64,000 nucleotides of DNA from Pseudomonadota bacterium (GTDB taxonomy: Bacteria > Pseudomonadota > Gammaproteobacteria > Steroidobacterales > Steroidobacteraceae): NCBI GenBank assembly GCA_021847105.1, contig JAJZUT010000020.1, positions 1-64,000 on the forward strand, written 5' to 3'. Position numbers and translations under genes: made by a program. The first letter of the stretch is position 1. The number at the start of each line of letters is the position of its first letter. A model generated the notes under the pieces. It was not told the DNA's origin. It saw only the letters and a list, made by a program, of their open reading frames with translations, and ran no database searches. This document shows positions 52,693 to 62,079 of the stretch, one piece after another.

Positions 52693-54410
52693 AGCCGTGG
52701 CTGCCGCCCCTGTTGCGCCGGCTCTTGTCTGTTTCCTATCCCGACCGGAGTTGGATGCTTGGCGGCGCGGGGCTCGCGCTGCTCGCGGCGTTCGCGGCCG
52801 TTGGCCTGATGAGTGTGTCCGGCTGGTTCATCGCGGCCATGGCGCTGGCGGGGGCGGGGGGGCTGGCGATCAATTACTACACGCCTGCCGCGGCCATCCG
52901 CCTGTTTGCGATCCTGCGTAGCGGCGGGCGCTACGGTGAGCGCGTCGTCACACACGAGGCGACGCTGCGGGGGCTCTCGCGACTGCGCGGGTGGCTCTTC
53001 CGCCGACTGATTCCACTTGCGCCGGCGCGTCTCGGGGCGCTGCGCAGCAGCGAGCTGTTTGCGCGACTGCGAGCCGATGTCGACGCCTTGGAACACTTCT
53101 ATCTGGCCGCGCTCGTCCCTGCCGGCGTGGCGTTGCTCAGCGTCGTGGGGGCGGTTGTGCTGTGCCTGATCGTTCTGCCTGCCGCCGCGGCCGTGCTGTT
53201 GGCCGGCGCATTGCTCGGCGGCGTCGTGGTGCCGCTCTGGGTGCAGCGGCGCGCTGCGCCGGATGCCGCATCCGCGGTGCGCGAGAGCGCGGCCTTACGC
53301 GGTCAGTTGCTCGATGCGCTGCGCGGACATGCCGAGCTGCTCGCCTGGGGCGGGGTCGCGGCGCACAGCGCCCGTGTCAATGCGCTGGCGGATCGCCTCG
53401 ATGAGCGCCGGACCCGCCTCGAGGTGTTCGAGGCAATCAGCGGCGCATTGGTCGGATTTTGTGCGCAGCTGACGCTGCTCGCAGTGCTGGTATTCGCGCT
53501 GGCGGCCGTGCATCGCGATGCGCTGTCACCGCCGCTGCTGGTTCTGTTGGCGTTGCTGGTGCTCGCCTCGTTCGAGGTCATCGGTCCGCTCTCGGAAGCG
53601 TTGACAAGATGGACAGCGACCATGACTTCGTGCGAACGGGTATTCACGCTGGCGGATACCGAGCCGGCATTCGCTGAGCCGCAGGTCTCGGCACCGTTGC
53701 CGCCTCGCCCCGTCATCGCGTTTGAAGACGTCTGGCTGCGCTATGACACACACGGCCCATGGGCGCTGCAGAACGTCAATCTGACGCTGACGCCTGGGGC
53801 CAGGGTGGCGGTGGTGGGCGCCTCAGGGGCTGGTAAGAGTTCCTTGCTTGCGGCGCTGTTGAAACTGTATCCGCTCGAGCGCGGTCGCGTGCTGTTCGGT
53901 GGCCAACCTCTCGCAGCGCTGAGTGGTGATGTGCTCAGGCGGCACGTCGCGGTGATCGCCCAACAGACCGTCCTGTTCAATCAGTCGCTGCTTGATAACC
54001 TGCTGCTGGCGGCCCCTGAAGCCGATGCGCACGGGATCGAGCGCGCCGTCAGGCTGGCGCAATTGGACGCGTTCGTCAGTTCATTGCCCCAGGGTTACGA
54101 CACGGTCCTCGGAGAGGCGGGTGCTCTGGTTTCGGGAGGTGAAGCGCGGCGCATCGTCATCGCCCGTGCGCTGTTGCAGGAGGCCCCGGTGCTGGTCCTC
54201 GATGAGCCGACTGAGGGATTGGATGCGCGCACAGCCCGTGAGCTGTACGCAGCCCTTGCCGCGGCCGCACAGGGACGCACGCTGCTGCTGATCACGCATC
54301 GCCTGAGCGGTCTTGCCCAACTGGTGGATGAAGTCCTTGTGATGAAAGCGGGCGCGATGTGCGCGCGCCTGAGCGTGAGCGAGTATCTCCAGGGACAACG
54401 CAACGGTTGA
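52689..54410 (+). CDS. cydC: Heterodimeric glutathione/cysteine ABC exporter subunit CydC
   Basis: A 573-residue ABC exporter half: membrane part with LAAFAAVGLMSVSGWFIAAMALAG and YGERVVTHEATLRGLSRLR, then the ATPase with Walker A GASGAGKSS, signature VSGGEARRIVIARALL and Walker B VLVLDEPTEGLD, H-loop LITHRL. It pairs with CydD. The ATG overlaps the cydD stop by 4 bases, so the two are translated together. Confidence 0.93.
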   Translation: MKPWLPPLLRRLLSVSYPDRSWMLGGAGLALLAAFAAVGLMSVSGWFIAAMALAGAGGLAINYYTPAAAIRLFAILRSGGRYGERVVTHEATLRGLSRLRGWLFRRLIPLAPARLGALRSSELFARLRADVDALEHFYLAALVPAGVALLSVVGAVVLCLIVLPAAAAVLLAGALLGGVVVPLWVQRRAAPDAASAVRESAALRGQLLDALRGHAELLAWGGVAAHSARVNALADRLDERRTRLEVFEAISGALVGFCAQLTLLAVLVFALAAVHRDALSPPLLVLLALLVLASFEVIGPLSEALTRWTATMTSCERVFTLADTEPAFAEPQVSAPLPPRPVIAFEDVWLRYDTHGPWALQNVNLTLTPGARVAVVGASGAGKSSLLAALLKLYPLERGRVLFGGQPLAALSGDVLRRHVAVIAQQTVLFNQSLLDNLLLAAPEADAHGIERAVRLAQLDAFVSSLPQGYDTVLGEAGALVSGGEARRIVIARALLQEAPVLVLDEPTEGLDARTARELYAALAAAAQGRTLLLITHRLSGLAQLVDEVLVMKAGAMCARLSVSEYLQGQRNG

Positions 54411-54413
54411 ACG

Positions 54414-54479
54414 ATGTGTCCTGCAGCCGGGCTGGAATATGTCGCCAAGGCCATTGGCGCAGACAAAATCAAGGAGTAA
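54414..54479 (+). CDS. Possible 21-codon small ORF with internal hairpin
   Basis: ATG at 54414, 3 bases after the cydC stop, encodes MCPAAGLEYVAKAIGADKIK then E and stops with TAA. No Shine-Dalgarno is visible, but a start so close to the preceding stop could be reached by re-initiation. It contains a perfect hairpin (CGCCAA 54443-54448 with TTGGCG 54454-54459). It may equally be a remnant or chance. Low confidence. Confidence 0.2.
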   Translation: MCPAAGLEYVAKAIGADKIKE

Positions 54480-54578
54480 ATTCACAAAATTAGAAGCTCG
54501 GACGCCCCAGCGGCGCTGCGCCGGGGCTTCGCGCTTACCATGGGGCCTGCGGCGCACGGCCGGCCCAGGAGATTCAGA

Positions 54579-55106
54579 ATGAGAAAAATACTGGGCACGC
54601 TGCTGTTGACGCTGCTGCTGGGATGGGCCGGCCAGGCAGCGGCGGGCGGGTTCACGTTTGGGCAATGGCGGGTCTCGACCACAGCCGATGGCCACTTTTC
54701 CTACGCCGCCACGGTCAATCGCCGTGGCGAGGTCTTTGGAGAGTTCTGCGCATTCAAGTCCGGCTCGTGCCACTGGCTGCTTGCCGTGCACACGCCGTGT
54801 CGTTTCGGTGACGTCTACCCCGTGCTCGCGAATTCCGCCACCGGCGCCACGCCGATCGCGATCTTCTGCATTGGTGCGATCGGTCGCCACACCTTCGGGA
54901 TGGCGCTGATGAACCGTCGCAAGCTTGAGGCGAGCATCGAGCACGCCCGGCGGGTGGGATTCGCCGTTCCGCTCGGCGGCGGTGGTTTTGCATTCGCGCA
55001 CTTTGCGCTCCTTGGCCGTCTGCAGGCGACCGCGTTGCTGCAGCAGACCTTCGCGGCCCAGATCGAGCAGCGCCGCCGGATCCGCTCGCGCGAGACCCGC
55101 CTCTAG
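54579..55106 (+). CDS. Conserved exported protein of unknown function
   Basis: A 175-residue protein with a clear signal peptide (MRKILGTLLLTLLLGWAGQAA, cleavage near AAAG). The mature part has GEFCAFKSGSCHWLLAVHTP then CRFGDVYPVLANSATGATPI and AIFCIG, with four cysteines that could form two disulfides, and a C-terminal FAVPLGGGGFAFAHFALLG. The pattern resembles a small family of periplasmic proteins in proteobacteria, none with known function that I can name. AGGAG lies 7 bases before the ATG. It stands alone between cydC and the RND operon. Confidence 0.7.
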   Translation: MRKILGTLLLTLLLGWAGQAAAGGFTFGQWRVSTTADGHFSYAATVNRRGEVFGEFCAFKSGSCHWLLAVHTPCRFGDVYPVLANSATGATPIAIFCIGAIGRHTFGMALMNRRKLEASIEHARRVGFAVPLGGGGFAFAHFALLGRLQATALLQQTFAAQIEQRRRIRSRETRL

Positions 55107-55304
55107 GGGCGTTTGCGCCTCCCGGCCGGGGTAAGGGGGGATCCAGGCCCCCTACTCGGGCCCCGGCACGCCCGACCGAGCGGGCGGCGGGGGATGTGGT
55201 TAAAATAGTAGCCTATACCCTTGCGGATGCGCAGTGCGCGCTCCGGGCGGCACCGCGTGCTGCTACCGGAGCGCGTGCGCCTGCCCGGCCGAGGACACAG
55301 GAGA

Positions 55305-56450
55305 ATGGGTGTCGTGGATAAACGCGTGATGTGGCGACGGATGGTCATCGTACTGGTTGCGATGGCGCTCGTATTGGGCGGGGTGGTGGCCTGGAATGCC
55401 GTCAAGGCGCACTTCATCCGCAAGTTCATGGCGATGAACGCCGCGCAGCCCCAGACGGTGAGCACCGTCACGGTGGGCTATTCGCAATGGCAGCCCCGCA
55501 TGAGCGCGGTCGGGAGCCTGCGTGCGGTGCATGGGGTTGAAGTGACCACCCAGCTTGCCGGCATGGTCGAGAGCATCGATTTCCGCTCCGGGGAGAGCGT
55601 CCGCGCCGGGCAAGTGCTGGTGCAGCTCAATGCCGCACCGGACATTGCCCAGCTGCACGCGCTGCAGGCCGCTGCGCACTACGCGGCATTGACCTACCAG
55701 CGCGACGTGTTGCAGTACAAGGCGCAGGCCATCGGTAAGGCGACGCTCGATGCGGCGACGGCGAATTGGAAGAGCGCCGAGGCGCAGAAGCGGGCCCAGT
55801 CCGCTCTGGTTGCCGAGAAGACCGTGCGTGCCCCGTTCAACGGGCGCCTCGGCATCACGACGGTCAATCCCGGGCAGTATCTGCAGCCCGGCGCGGCAAT
55901 CGTCAGCCTGGAGTCGCTGGATCCGATCTTCGTGGATTTCCATCTGCCGCAGAGCGATCTGTCGCGCATCCATATTGGCGAGCGTACGGGCGTCTCCACC
56001 AGCGCGTTTGCAGGCAGAGTCTTCACCGGGCGAGTCACCTCGATCGATCCGCTGGTCGATCCGGCAACGCGCAATTTCGAGGCGGAGGCTACCATCCAGA
56101 ATCCGCAACGGCTGTTGCGTCCGGGCATGTTCGTCAATACCGAGATCGACTCGGGCCATAAGCGACGCTATCTCACCCTGCCGCAGACGGCGATCACCTA
56201 CAACCCCTACGGCGATACCGTGTTTGTGGTGCACCCGGCGGCGAATCCAAAGGCGCATGCAACGGTCGAGCAGGTGTTCGTGACTCTGGGGCCGACGCGC
56301 GGTGATCAGGTTGCAATCCTGAAGGGTATTCGTGCGGGCGATGTGATCGTGAGTAGCGGGCAGCTGAAGCTGAAAAATGGCTCTGCTGTGATCATCAACA
56401 ACAGCGTGCAGCCACTCAATCAGGCGAACCCTTCGCCGCAGGAACATTGA
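55305..56450 (+). CDS. RND efflux periplasmic adaptor
   Basis: About 381 residues. One N-terminal membrane anchor (MVIVLVAMALVLGGVVAWNA), lipoyl domain (QLAGMVESIDFRSGESVRAGQVLVQLNAAPD), short helical hairpin, beta-barrel (RAPFNGRLGITTVNPGQYLQPGAAIVSLESLDPIFVDFHLP) and membrane-proximal domain. This is the MexE/MdtA-like adaptor of a tripartite pump. AGGAG ends one base before the ATG at 55305, too close; a GTG three codons on (55314) has a 10-base spacing and may be the true start. The permease gene follows after 10 bases. Confidence 0.9.
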   Translation: MGVVDKRVMWRRMVIVLVAMALVLGGVVAWNAVKAHFIRKFMAMNAAQPQTVSTVTVGYSQWQPRMSAVGSLRAVHGVEVTTQLAGMVESIDFRSGESVRAGQVLVQLNAAPDIAQLHALQAAAHYAALTYQRDVLQYKAQAIGKATLDAATANWKSAEAQKRAQSALVAEKTVRAPFNGRLGITTVNPGQYLQPGAAIVSLESLDPIFVDFHLPQSDLSRIHIGERTGVSTSAFAGRVFTGRVTSIDPLVDPATRNFEAEATIQNPQRLLRPGMFVNTEIDSGHKRRYLTLPQTAITYNPYGDTVFVVHPAANPKAHATVEQVFVTLGPTRGDQVAILKGIRAGDVIVSSGQLKLKNGSAVIINNSVQPLNQANPSPQEH

Positions 56451-56460
56451 GGCAGCCGGC

Positions 56461-59400
56461 GTGAAGTTCACTGAAATCTTCATCCGCCGGCCCGTGCTGT
56501 CGGCGGTCGTCAGCCTGCTGATGCTGGTGCTGGGGCTGCGTGCAATCTTCCAGCTGCCGGTCACCCAGTATCCCAAGACCGAAAGCGCGGTCATCACCGT
56601 AACGACCTATTACTACGGCGCGGACGCGAACACCGTCGCCGGTTTCATTACCCAGCCGCTCGAGGCGGCCATCGCGCAGGCCCAGGGCATTGATTACATG
56701 TCCTCCTCCTCGAGCACGGGCAGCTCGGTGATCACCGCAGTGCTGCGGCTCAATTACAACGCCAACCACGCGCTCACCGAGATCAGCGCCCAGGTGAATG
56801 CGGTTCGCAACCAGTTGCCGCCGCAGGCCCAGCTGCCGGTCATTAAGCTGTCGAAGAACCAGACGACCGACACGATGTATGTCGGCTACTTCAGCAAGGT
56901 GCTGCCGACCAATGCGCTGACGGACTTTCTGCTGCGCGTGGTGCAGCCGCAGCTGAACGCCATACCGGGGGTGCAGTTCGCTGAGATCAACGGCGGTCGC
57001 ACCTTCGCGCTGCGCGCCTGGTTGGATCCGCAGCGCATGTCCGCCCACGGCGTCACGGCCGCCGACGTCTACCAGGCGCTGGCTGCCAATAACTACCTGT
57101 CCGCGGCCGGTCAGACGCGCGGACAAATGGTGAGCGTCAAGCTCTCGGCCACGACCAACCCGGACAACCTGCGCGAGTTCCGCAATCTGGTGATACGCGA
57201 CCAGAACGGCGCAATCGTGCGGTTGAAGGACGTCGCCACCGTCGTGCTCGGTGCCCAGAATTACAACTCGGCGGTGCGCTTCAGCGGTCGGCCCGGAGTG
57301 TTCATCGGCATCCAGGCCGCGCCGAGCGCCAGCGTGCTCACCGTCGCCAGCAAGGTACGCGCCGCCCTGCCGGTCATCGCCCGGGAGTTGCCGCACGGCA
57401 TCACGCAAAAAATCGTCTTCGACGGCACGACGTTCATATACGCATCCATCATTGATGTGGTGCGTACGCTGGTCGAGACGCTGTTGATCGTTACCTTGGT
57501 CATCTTCCTGTTTCTCGGCAGCCCACGCGCCGCAGCGGTACCGGCACTTGCCATGCCGCTGTCGATCGTGGGTGCCTTCATATTCATGCTGGCGCTCGGC
57601 TATTCGATCAACCTGTTGACGCTGCTCGCCCTGGTGCTGGCCATCGGGCTGGTGGTCGATGATGCGATCATCGTAGTTGAGAACATCGATCGACACATGA
57701 AGGAAGGGCGCTCGCCGCTCGATGCGGCGATCATGGGTGCACACGAGCTGAACGGCCCCATCATCGCCATGACCGTTGTCCTGGTGGCAGCCTACGCGCC
57801 GATCGCTTTTCAGACCGGACTTACCGGGGCGCTGTTCACCCAGTTCGCCTTCACCCTGGTCGGTGCGGTGACCTGCTCGGCAATCATCGCCCTGACGCTC
57901 TCCCCGATGATGAGTTCGCGCATTTTCCGCAGCGAACAGGAAGACAGCCGCTTCACGCATCTGCTCGATCGCGGTTTCAACCGGTTGCGGTCGGGCTATC
58001 GGCGCATGCTCTCGAGTTGGCTGGCGACCTGGCCAACGCTGATCGTTCTGGGTGTGATTCTGCTCGGCAGCGTGTTTTATCTGTTCAGCACTTCCAAGAC
58101 GCAGCTCGCTCCGCAGGAAGATCAGGGCGTGGTGCTCTACCAGCTGATCGGCCCGCCGGATGCGACGCTGCAGCAGATGCAGATGTACGCGCAGCAAATC
58201 TTCCAGGCGGTGGACACTTTGCCGGAGTACCGCCAGGCGTTCCAGCTGATCGGCGCCCCGTCGGTCAATCAGGGCTTTGGCGGCATTCTGCTCAAGCCCT
58301 GGGATCAGCGCACCCGCACGGCGACCCAGCTGCAGCAGCTGCTGCAGAAGCGCTGGAATCACATCGCCGGTGCGCACGTGGCAGCGTTCCAGTTTCCCTC
58401 TCTGCCGGGGGCGAGCGGCCTGCCCGTGCAGTTCGTGATCACTACCGCACAGCCCGTCCCCAATCTGTATGCGGTTTCGCAGAAGGTCCTCGCTGCGGCA
58501 CGCGCAAGCGGTCTGTTCTTCTTCGTCGATTCCGATCTGAAGATCGACCAGCCGCAGGACAAGATCGTGGTCAACCCCGATAAGGTTGCCGACCTCGGCC
58601 TGACCCAGGAGCAGGTCGCCGCCACGCTCGGCGCGGCACTCGGCGGTGGCTACGTCAATTACTTCGAGCTCGGCGGGCGATCGTATGAGGTGATTCCTCA
58701 GGTGCTGCAGAAGTACCGCCTCAATCCACATCAGGTGCTCGATTACCACTTGCGGACCGCGAGTGGGGCAATCGTGCGACTCGGCACCGTCGCGCACCTG
58801 AAGCGTGAGGTCGTGCCGGAGTCGATCAATCATTTCCAGCGACTGAATTCGGCGACCATCGCCGGCGCCCCGGCCGTGCCGCAGGGCGAGGCGCTTGCGT
58901 TCCTTCGCCGCGCGCTGCAGAAAGTCGCCCCGAGTGGATTCAGTGCGAATTACGCCGGCGAATCCCGTCAGCTCATGAAGGGCTCGAACAGCTTTCTCGC
59001 GACCTTCGGGTTCGCGTTGATCATCGTATTCCTCGCGCTCGCGGCGCTGTTTGAGAGCTTCCGGGATCCGGTGGTCATCCTGGTCTCGGTGCCGGCGGCA
59101 CTGTTTGGCGCGCTGCTGTTCATCAACATCGGCGTCACCACGCTCAACATCTACACTCAGGTCGGCCTGGTGACACTGCTTGGGCTGATCAGCAAGCACG
59201 GTATTCTGATGGTGCAGTTTGCCAACGACTTGCAGCGTGCAGGGCGCAACAAGCTGCAGGCGATCGAGGAGGCTGCCGAGGTGCGGCTGCGTCCGATCCT
59301 GATGACGACCGCGGCGATGGTGATGGGTGTTCTGCCGCTGGTGTTCGCCAGCGGCGCCGGTGCGGCCGGACGGCGTGCGATGGGCATCGTGATCGCTACC

Positions 59401-59520
59401 GGCCTGTCGATCGGCACGCTGTTCACCCTGTTCATCGTGCCGGCCGTGTATCTGCTGCTGGCGGCCGACCACGAGCGCGAGCGTGCGCAGTCGGGAGCCG
59501 TGCAGACCGCTGCCGAATAG
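56461..59520 (+). CDS. RND multidrug efflux permease (HAE1 family)
   Basis: A 1019-residue inner-membrane pump with 12 helices and two large periplasmic loops. The proton-relay residues are present: Asp400-Asp401 in GLVVDDAIIVVENI and Lys912 in LISKHGILMVQFAN. FIRRPVLSAVVSLLMLVLG at the start and the end FTLFIVPAVYLLLA are typical of AcrB/MexF/MdtB relatives. Substrate range unknown. GTG start at 56461 with GAGGC upstream. No outer-membrane channel gene follows; the NodT-like protein of the emr operon or another TolC could serve. Confidence 0.95.
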   Translation: MKFTEIFIRRPVLSAVVSLLMLVLGLRAIFQLPVTQYPKTESAVITVTTYYYGADANTVAGFITQPLEAAIAQAQGIDYMSSSSSTGSSVITAVLRLNYNANHALTEISAQVNAVRNQLPPQAQLPVIKLSKNQTTDTMYVGYFSKVLPTNALTDFLLRVVQPQLNAIPGVQFAEINGGRTFALRAWLDPQRMSAHGVTAADVYQALAANNYLSAAGQTRGQMVSVKLSATTNPDNLREFRNLVIRDQNGAIVRLKDVATVVLGAQNYNSAVRFSGRPGVFIGIQAAPSASVLTVASKVRAALPVIARELPHGITQKIVFDGTTFIYASIIDVVRTLVETLLIVTLVIFLFLGSPRAAAVPALAMPLSIVGAFIFMLALGYSINLLTLLALVLAIGLVVDDAIIVVENIDRHMKEGRSPLDAAIMGAHELNGPIIAMTVVLVAAYAPIAFQTGLTGALFTQFAFTLVGAVTCSAIIALTLSPMMSSRIFRSEQEDSRFTHLLDRGFNRLRSGYRRMLSSWLATWPTLIVLGVILLGSVFYLFSTSKTQLAPQEDQGVVLYQLIGPPDATLQQMQMYAQQIFQAVDTLPEYRQAFQLIGAPSVNQGFGGILLKPWDQRTRTATQLQQLLQKRWNHIAGAHVAAFQFPSLPGASGLPVQFVITTAQPVPNLYAVSQKVLAAARASGLFFFVDSDLKIDQPQDKIVVNPDKVADLGLTQEQVAATLGAALGGGYVNYFELGGRSYEVIPQVLQKYRLNPHQVLDYHLRTASGAIVRLGTVAHLKREVVPESINHFQRLNSATIAGAPAVPQGEALAFLRRALQKVAPSGFSANYAGESRQLMKGSNSFLATFGFALIIVFLALAALFESFRDPVVILVSVPAALFGALLFINIGVTTLNIYTQVGLVTLLGLISKHGILMVQFANDLQRAGRNKLQAIEEAAEVRLRPILMTTAAMVMGVLPLVFASGAGAAGRRAMGIVIATGLSIGTLFTLFIVPAVYLLLAADHERERAQSGAVQTAAE

Positions 59521-59538
59521 GATGTCGCGGGTCGGAAA

Positions 59539-59552
59539 TTGATCCGCATCAA
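59539..59552 (+). promoter_or_regulatory. FNR box upstream of ubiD-ubiU-ubiV
   Basis: TTGAT-CCGC-ATCAA is an exact match to the FNR consensus TTGAT-N4-ATCAA. Its centre lies 42 bases before the ubiD ATG. A class II FNR promoter places the box at -41.5, and TAACGT at 59574-59579 stands where the -10 would fall, so the transcript would begin at or next to the ATG. It should activate the ubiquinone genes when O2 is absent. Confidence 0.8.
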
Positions 59553-59587
59553 GCCCGCTGGCGAGTCGTGCGCTAACGTGCGTACGG

Positions 59588-61060
59588 ATGGCATTCCACG
59601 ATTTGCGCACCTTTCTCGCGCACCTGGACGAGCGCGGCGACTTGCGCCGCGTTGCTGTTGCGGTGAATCCCGAGCTCGAGAGTACCTCGTTCTGCCTGCG
59701 CGCCTTGCAGCACGCGGGCCCAGCGCTGCTGTTCGAGCGACCGACCGGTGCGCAGCACTCCCTGCTCGGCAATTTGTTCGGCCACGCGCGGCGTATCGAG
59801 GCGGCGCTCGGGCGTGAACGCAGCGGCTCGCTGCGTGAACTGGGTGAGTTGCTGGCCGCGCTGAAGGAGCCGCATTGGCCGGGCAACGTCCGAGAAGCGA
59901 TCGCCAGCTGGCCGCAGTTCGCGCAGCTCGCGCACGTGGCCCCGCGGCGCGTGCCGCGGGCACCATTTCAGGACAATACGCTCGGCGGCGGGCAGATCGA
60001 TCTGTCGCGACTGCCCATCCAGCGCTGCTGGCCGGAGGATGTCGCGCGGCTGATCACGCTCGGTCTGGTCGTCACGCGCGGTCCGCGCAAGAAGCGACAG
60101 AATGTTGCGATCTATCGCCAGCAGGTGATCGCGCGTGACCGCCTGATCATGCGCTGGTTGGCGCACCGGGGAGGAGCGGGCGATTTCGCCGAATGGCAGG
60201 CAGATCGTCCCGGCGAGCCCTTTCCGGTACTGATCGCGATCGGCACCGATCCGGCAACGCTGCTCGCGGCGGCCGCGCCGATCCCGGACACCCTCTCTGA
60301 ATACGAATTTGCCGGTCTGCTGCGCGGGGAACGCAGCCACGTCGTACGGTGCGAGCTCACTGGACTTGATGCGCCCGCGGGTGCAGAGATCGTCCTCGAG
60401 GGCTTCATTCAGCCGGGAGATACGGCCGCGGAGGGTCCGTTCGGCGATCACACGGGGTATTACAATTCCCAGGCCGCCTTCCCAGTGCTCACAATCGAAC
60501 GGATGCACCTGCGCGACGGGGCGATCTATCAGGGCAGCTACATGGGACGCTCCCCGCATGACGAGCCGTCGGTGATGGCGGTGGCGCTCAACGAAGTCTT
60601 TGTACCGATCCTGCGGCGAGTCTTCCCCGAAATTGTCGATTTCTACCTGCCGCCGGAGGCGTGTTCGTACCGGCTGGCCGTGGTCAGCATTCGCAAGCGA
60701 TATCCCGGTCATGCGCGCCGCATCATGATGGCGGTGTGGTCGTACCTGCGTCAGTTCACTTACACCAAATTCGTGATCATCACCGACGAGGACATCGACG
60801 TGCGCAATTGGCAGGAAGTGATCTGGGCGGTTGCGACGCGCGTCGATCCGGCGCGCGACTCCATGCTGGTTGAAAACACTCCGATTGACTACCTGGATTT
60901 CGCCAGTCCGGCGAGCGGCCTTGGCTCGAAGCTCGGCCTCGATGCAACCAACAAGTGGCCAGGGGAGACCAGCCGCGAGTGGGGGCGCCCCATCCGCCTC
61001 GACGCAGCCGTCGAACGGCGGGTCGATGCGTTGTGGCGGGAGTGCATGGGTCATGGCTGA
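59588..61060 (+). CDS. ubiD: UbiD, prFMN-dependent 4-hydroxy-3-polyprenylbenzoate decarboxylase
   Basis: A 490-residue protein, collinear with E. coli UbiD over its whole length: [110 protein letters not shown] and [18 protein letters not shown]. It removes the carboxyl group in ubiquinone synthesis with prenylated FMN (made by UbiX, not in the window). The start is fixed by the E. coli N-terminus; no Shine-Dalgarno is visible. It overlaps ubiU by 8 bases. Confidence 0.95.
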   Translation: MAFHDLRTFLAHLDERGDLRRVAVAVNPELESTSFCLRALQHAGPALLFERPTGAQHSLLGNLFGHARRIEAALGRERSGSLRELGELLAALKEPHWPGNVREAIASWPQFAQLAHVAPRRVPRAPFQDNTLGGGQIDLSRLPIQRCWPEDVARLITLGLVVTRGPRKKRQNVAIYRQQVIARDRLIMRWLAHRGGAGDFAEWQADRPGEPFPVLIAIGTDPATLLAAAAPIPDTLSEYEFAGLLRGERSHVVRCELTGLDAPAGAEIVLEGFIQPGDTAAEGPFGDHTGYYNSQAAFPVLTIERMHLRDGAIYQGSYMGRSPHDEPSVMAVALNEVFVPILRRVFPEIVDFYLPPEACSYRLAVVSIRKRYPGHARRIMMAVWSYLRQFTYTKFVIITDEDIDVRNWQEVIWAVATRVDPARDSMLVENTPIDYLDFASPASGLGSKLGLDATNKWPGETSREWGRPIRLDAAVERRVDALWRECMGHG

Positions 61061-62066
61061 GCGGGCCGCGATCGAGCTGGTTTGTCCGGCCGGCAGTCTG
61101 CCGGCCCTGCATGCTGCGGTCGATAACGGCGCAGATGCCGTGTATCTCGGCTTTCGCGACGGCATGAACGCGCGCAACTTCCCGGGTCTGAACTTCACCG
61201 CCGCCGACGCCCGCAGCGGCATCGAATACGCCCATGGGCATGGCGTGCGCGCGTTCGTCGCACTCAATGTTTACCCGCGACCGACTCGCTGGGCGGCCGC
61301 CACCGCCGCGGTGGACGCCGCGGTGGCGGCTGGTGCTGATGCACTGATCCTGGCTGATGCAGGACTGCTCGGCTATGCCGCGGAGAAGCATCCCGAGGTC
61401 AATCGACATCTGTCGGTTCAGGCTTCGGCGAGCAATTGGCGCGCCCTTGAATTCTATCGGGAGCGCTTTGGCATTCGGCGCGCCGTGTTGCCGCGGGTGC
61501 TCTCGGTTGTGCAGGTGCAGCGGGTCATCGAGCGCAGCGCTGTTGAGATCGAGGTATTCGGCTTCGGCAGCCTGTGCATCATGGTCGAAGGGCGGTGCGC
61601 GCTTTCGGCGCATGTGACGGGAGAATCGCCGAACACGCACGGCGTGTGTTCGCCGGCGCACGCGGTGCGCTGGCAGGAACTGCCGAGCGGCCGGCAGGCG
61701 CGTCTGAATGGCGTGCTCATCGATGAGTTCGCCCCCGGCGAGGCGGCGGGCTACCCGACGCTGTGCAAGGGTCGCTTCGAGGCGCACGGCTCGATCATGC
61801 ACGCCCTGGAGGAACCGACCAGCCTCAATGTGCTCGAAATTCTGCCGCAGCTGCTCGCCGCCGGAGTTCGCGCCATCAAGGTCGAAGGGCGCCAACGCAG
61901 TCCGGCATACGTGGCTCAAGTGACCCGTGCGCTGCGTGCCGCACTCGATCTGTGTCAGCGCGATCCAGCGGGATATCGGCCGCGCCTTGCGCATGCTGCA
62001 GCGCTCGAGCGGCTCACCGAAGGGCATTCCCAGACACTTGGGGCTTACAGCAGGCCATGGCAATGA
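61053..62066 (+). CDS. ubiU: UbiU, O2-independent ubiquinone hydroxylation protein (peptidase U32 family)
   Basis: A 337-residue U32-family protein. The four Fe-S ligands of E. coli UbiU are conserved with a constant offset of six: Cys175 and Cys182 ([11 protein letters not shown]), Cys199 (HGVCSPAH) and Cys238 (TLCKGRF). UbiU-UbiV form a 4Fe-4S heterodimer that hydroxylates the ubiquinone ring without O2, using prephenate as oxygen donor in E. coli. The ATG lies inside the end of ubiD, and ubiV follows after 13 bases. Confidence 0.95.
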   Translation: MAERAAIELVCPAGSLPALHAAVDNGADAVYLGFRDGMNARNFPGLNFTAADARSGIEYAHGHGVRAFVALNVYPRPTRWAAATAAVDAAVAAGADALILADAGLLGYAAEKHPEVNRHLSVQASASNWRALEFYRERFGIRRAVLPRVLSVVQVQRVIERSAVEIEVFGFGSLCIMVEGRCALSAHVTGESPNTHGVCSPAHAVRWQELPSGRQARLNGVLIDEFAPGEAAGYPTLCKGRFEAHGSIMHALEEPTSLNVLEILPQLLAAGVRAIKVEGRQRSPAYVAQVTRALRAALDLCQRDPAGYRPRLAHAAALERLTEGHSQTLGAYSRPWQ

Positions 62067-62079
62067 GAGGCGATGCGCG

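Noticed and set aside
56416..59886. Open reading frame of over 1100 codons on the minus strand
   Set aside because: It is antisense to the RND permease and arises from the high-GC codon pattern; the translation is rich in His, Arg, Gln and Asp and has no domain.
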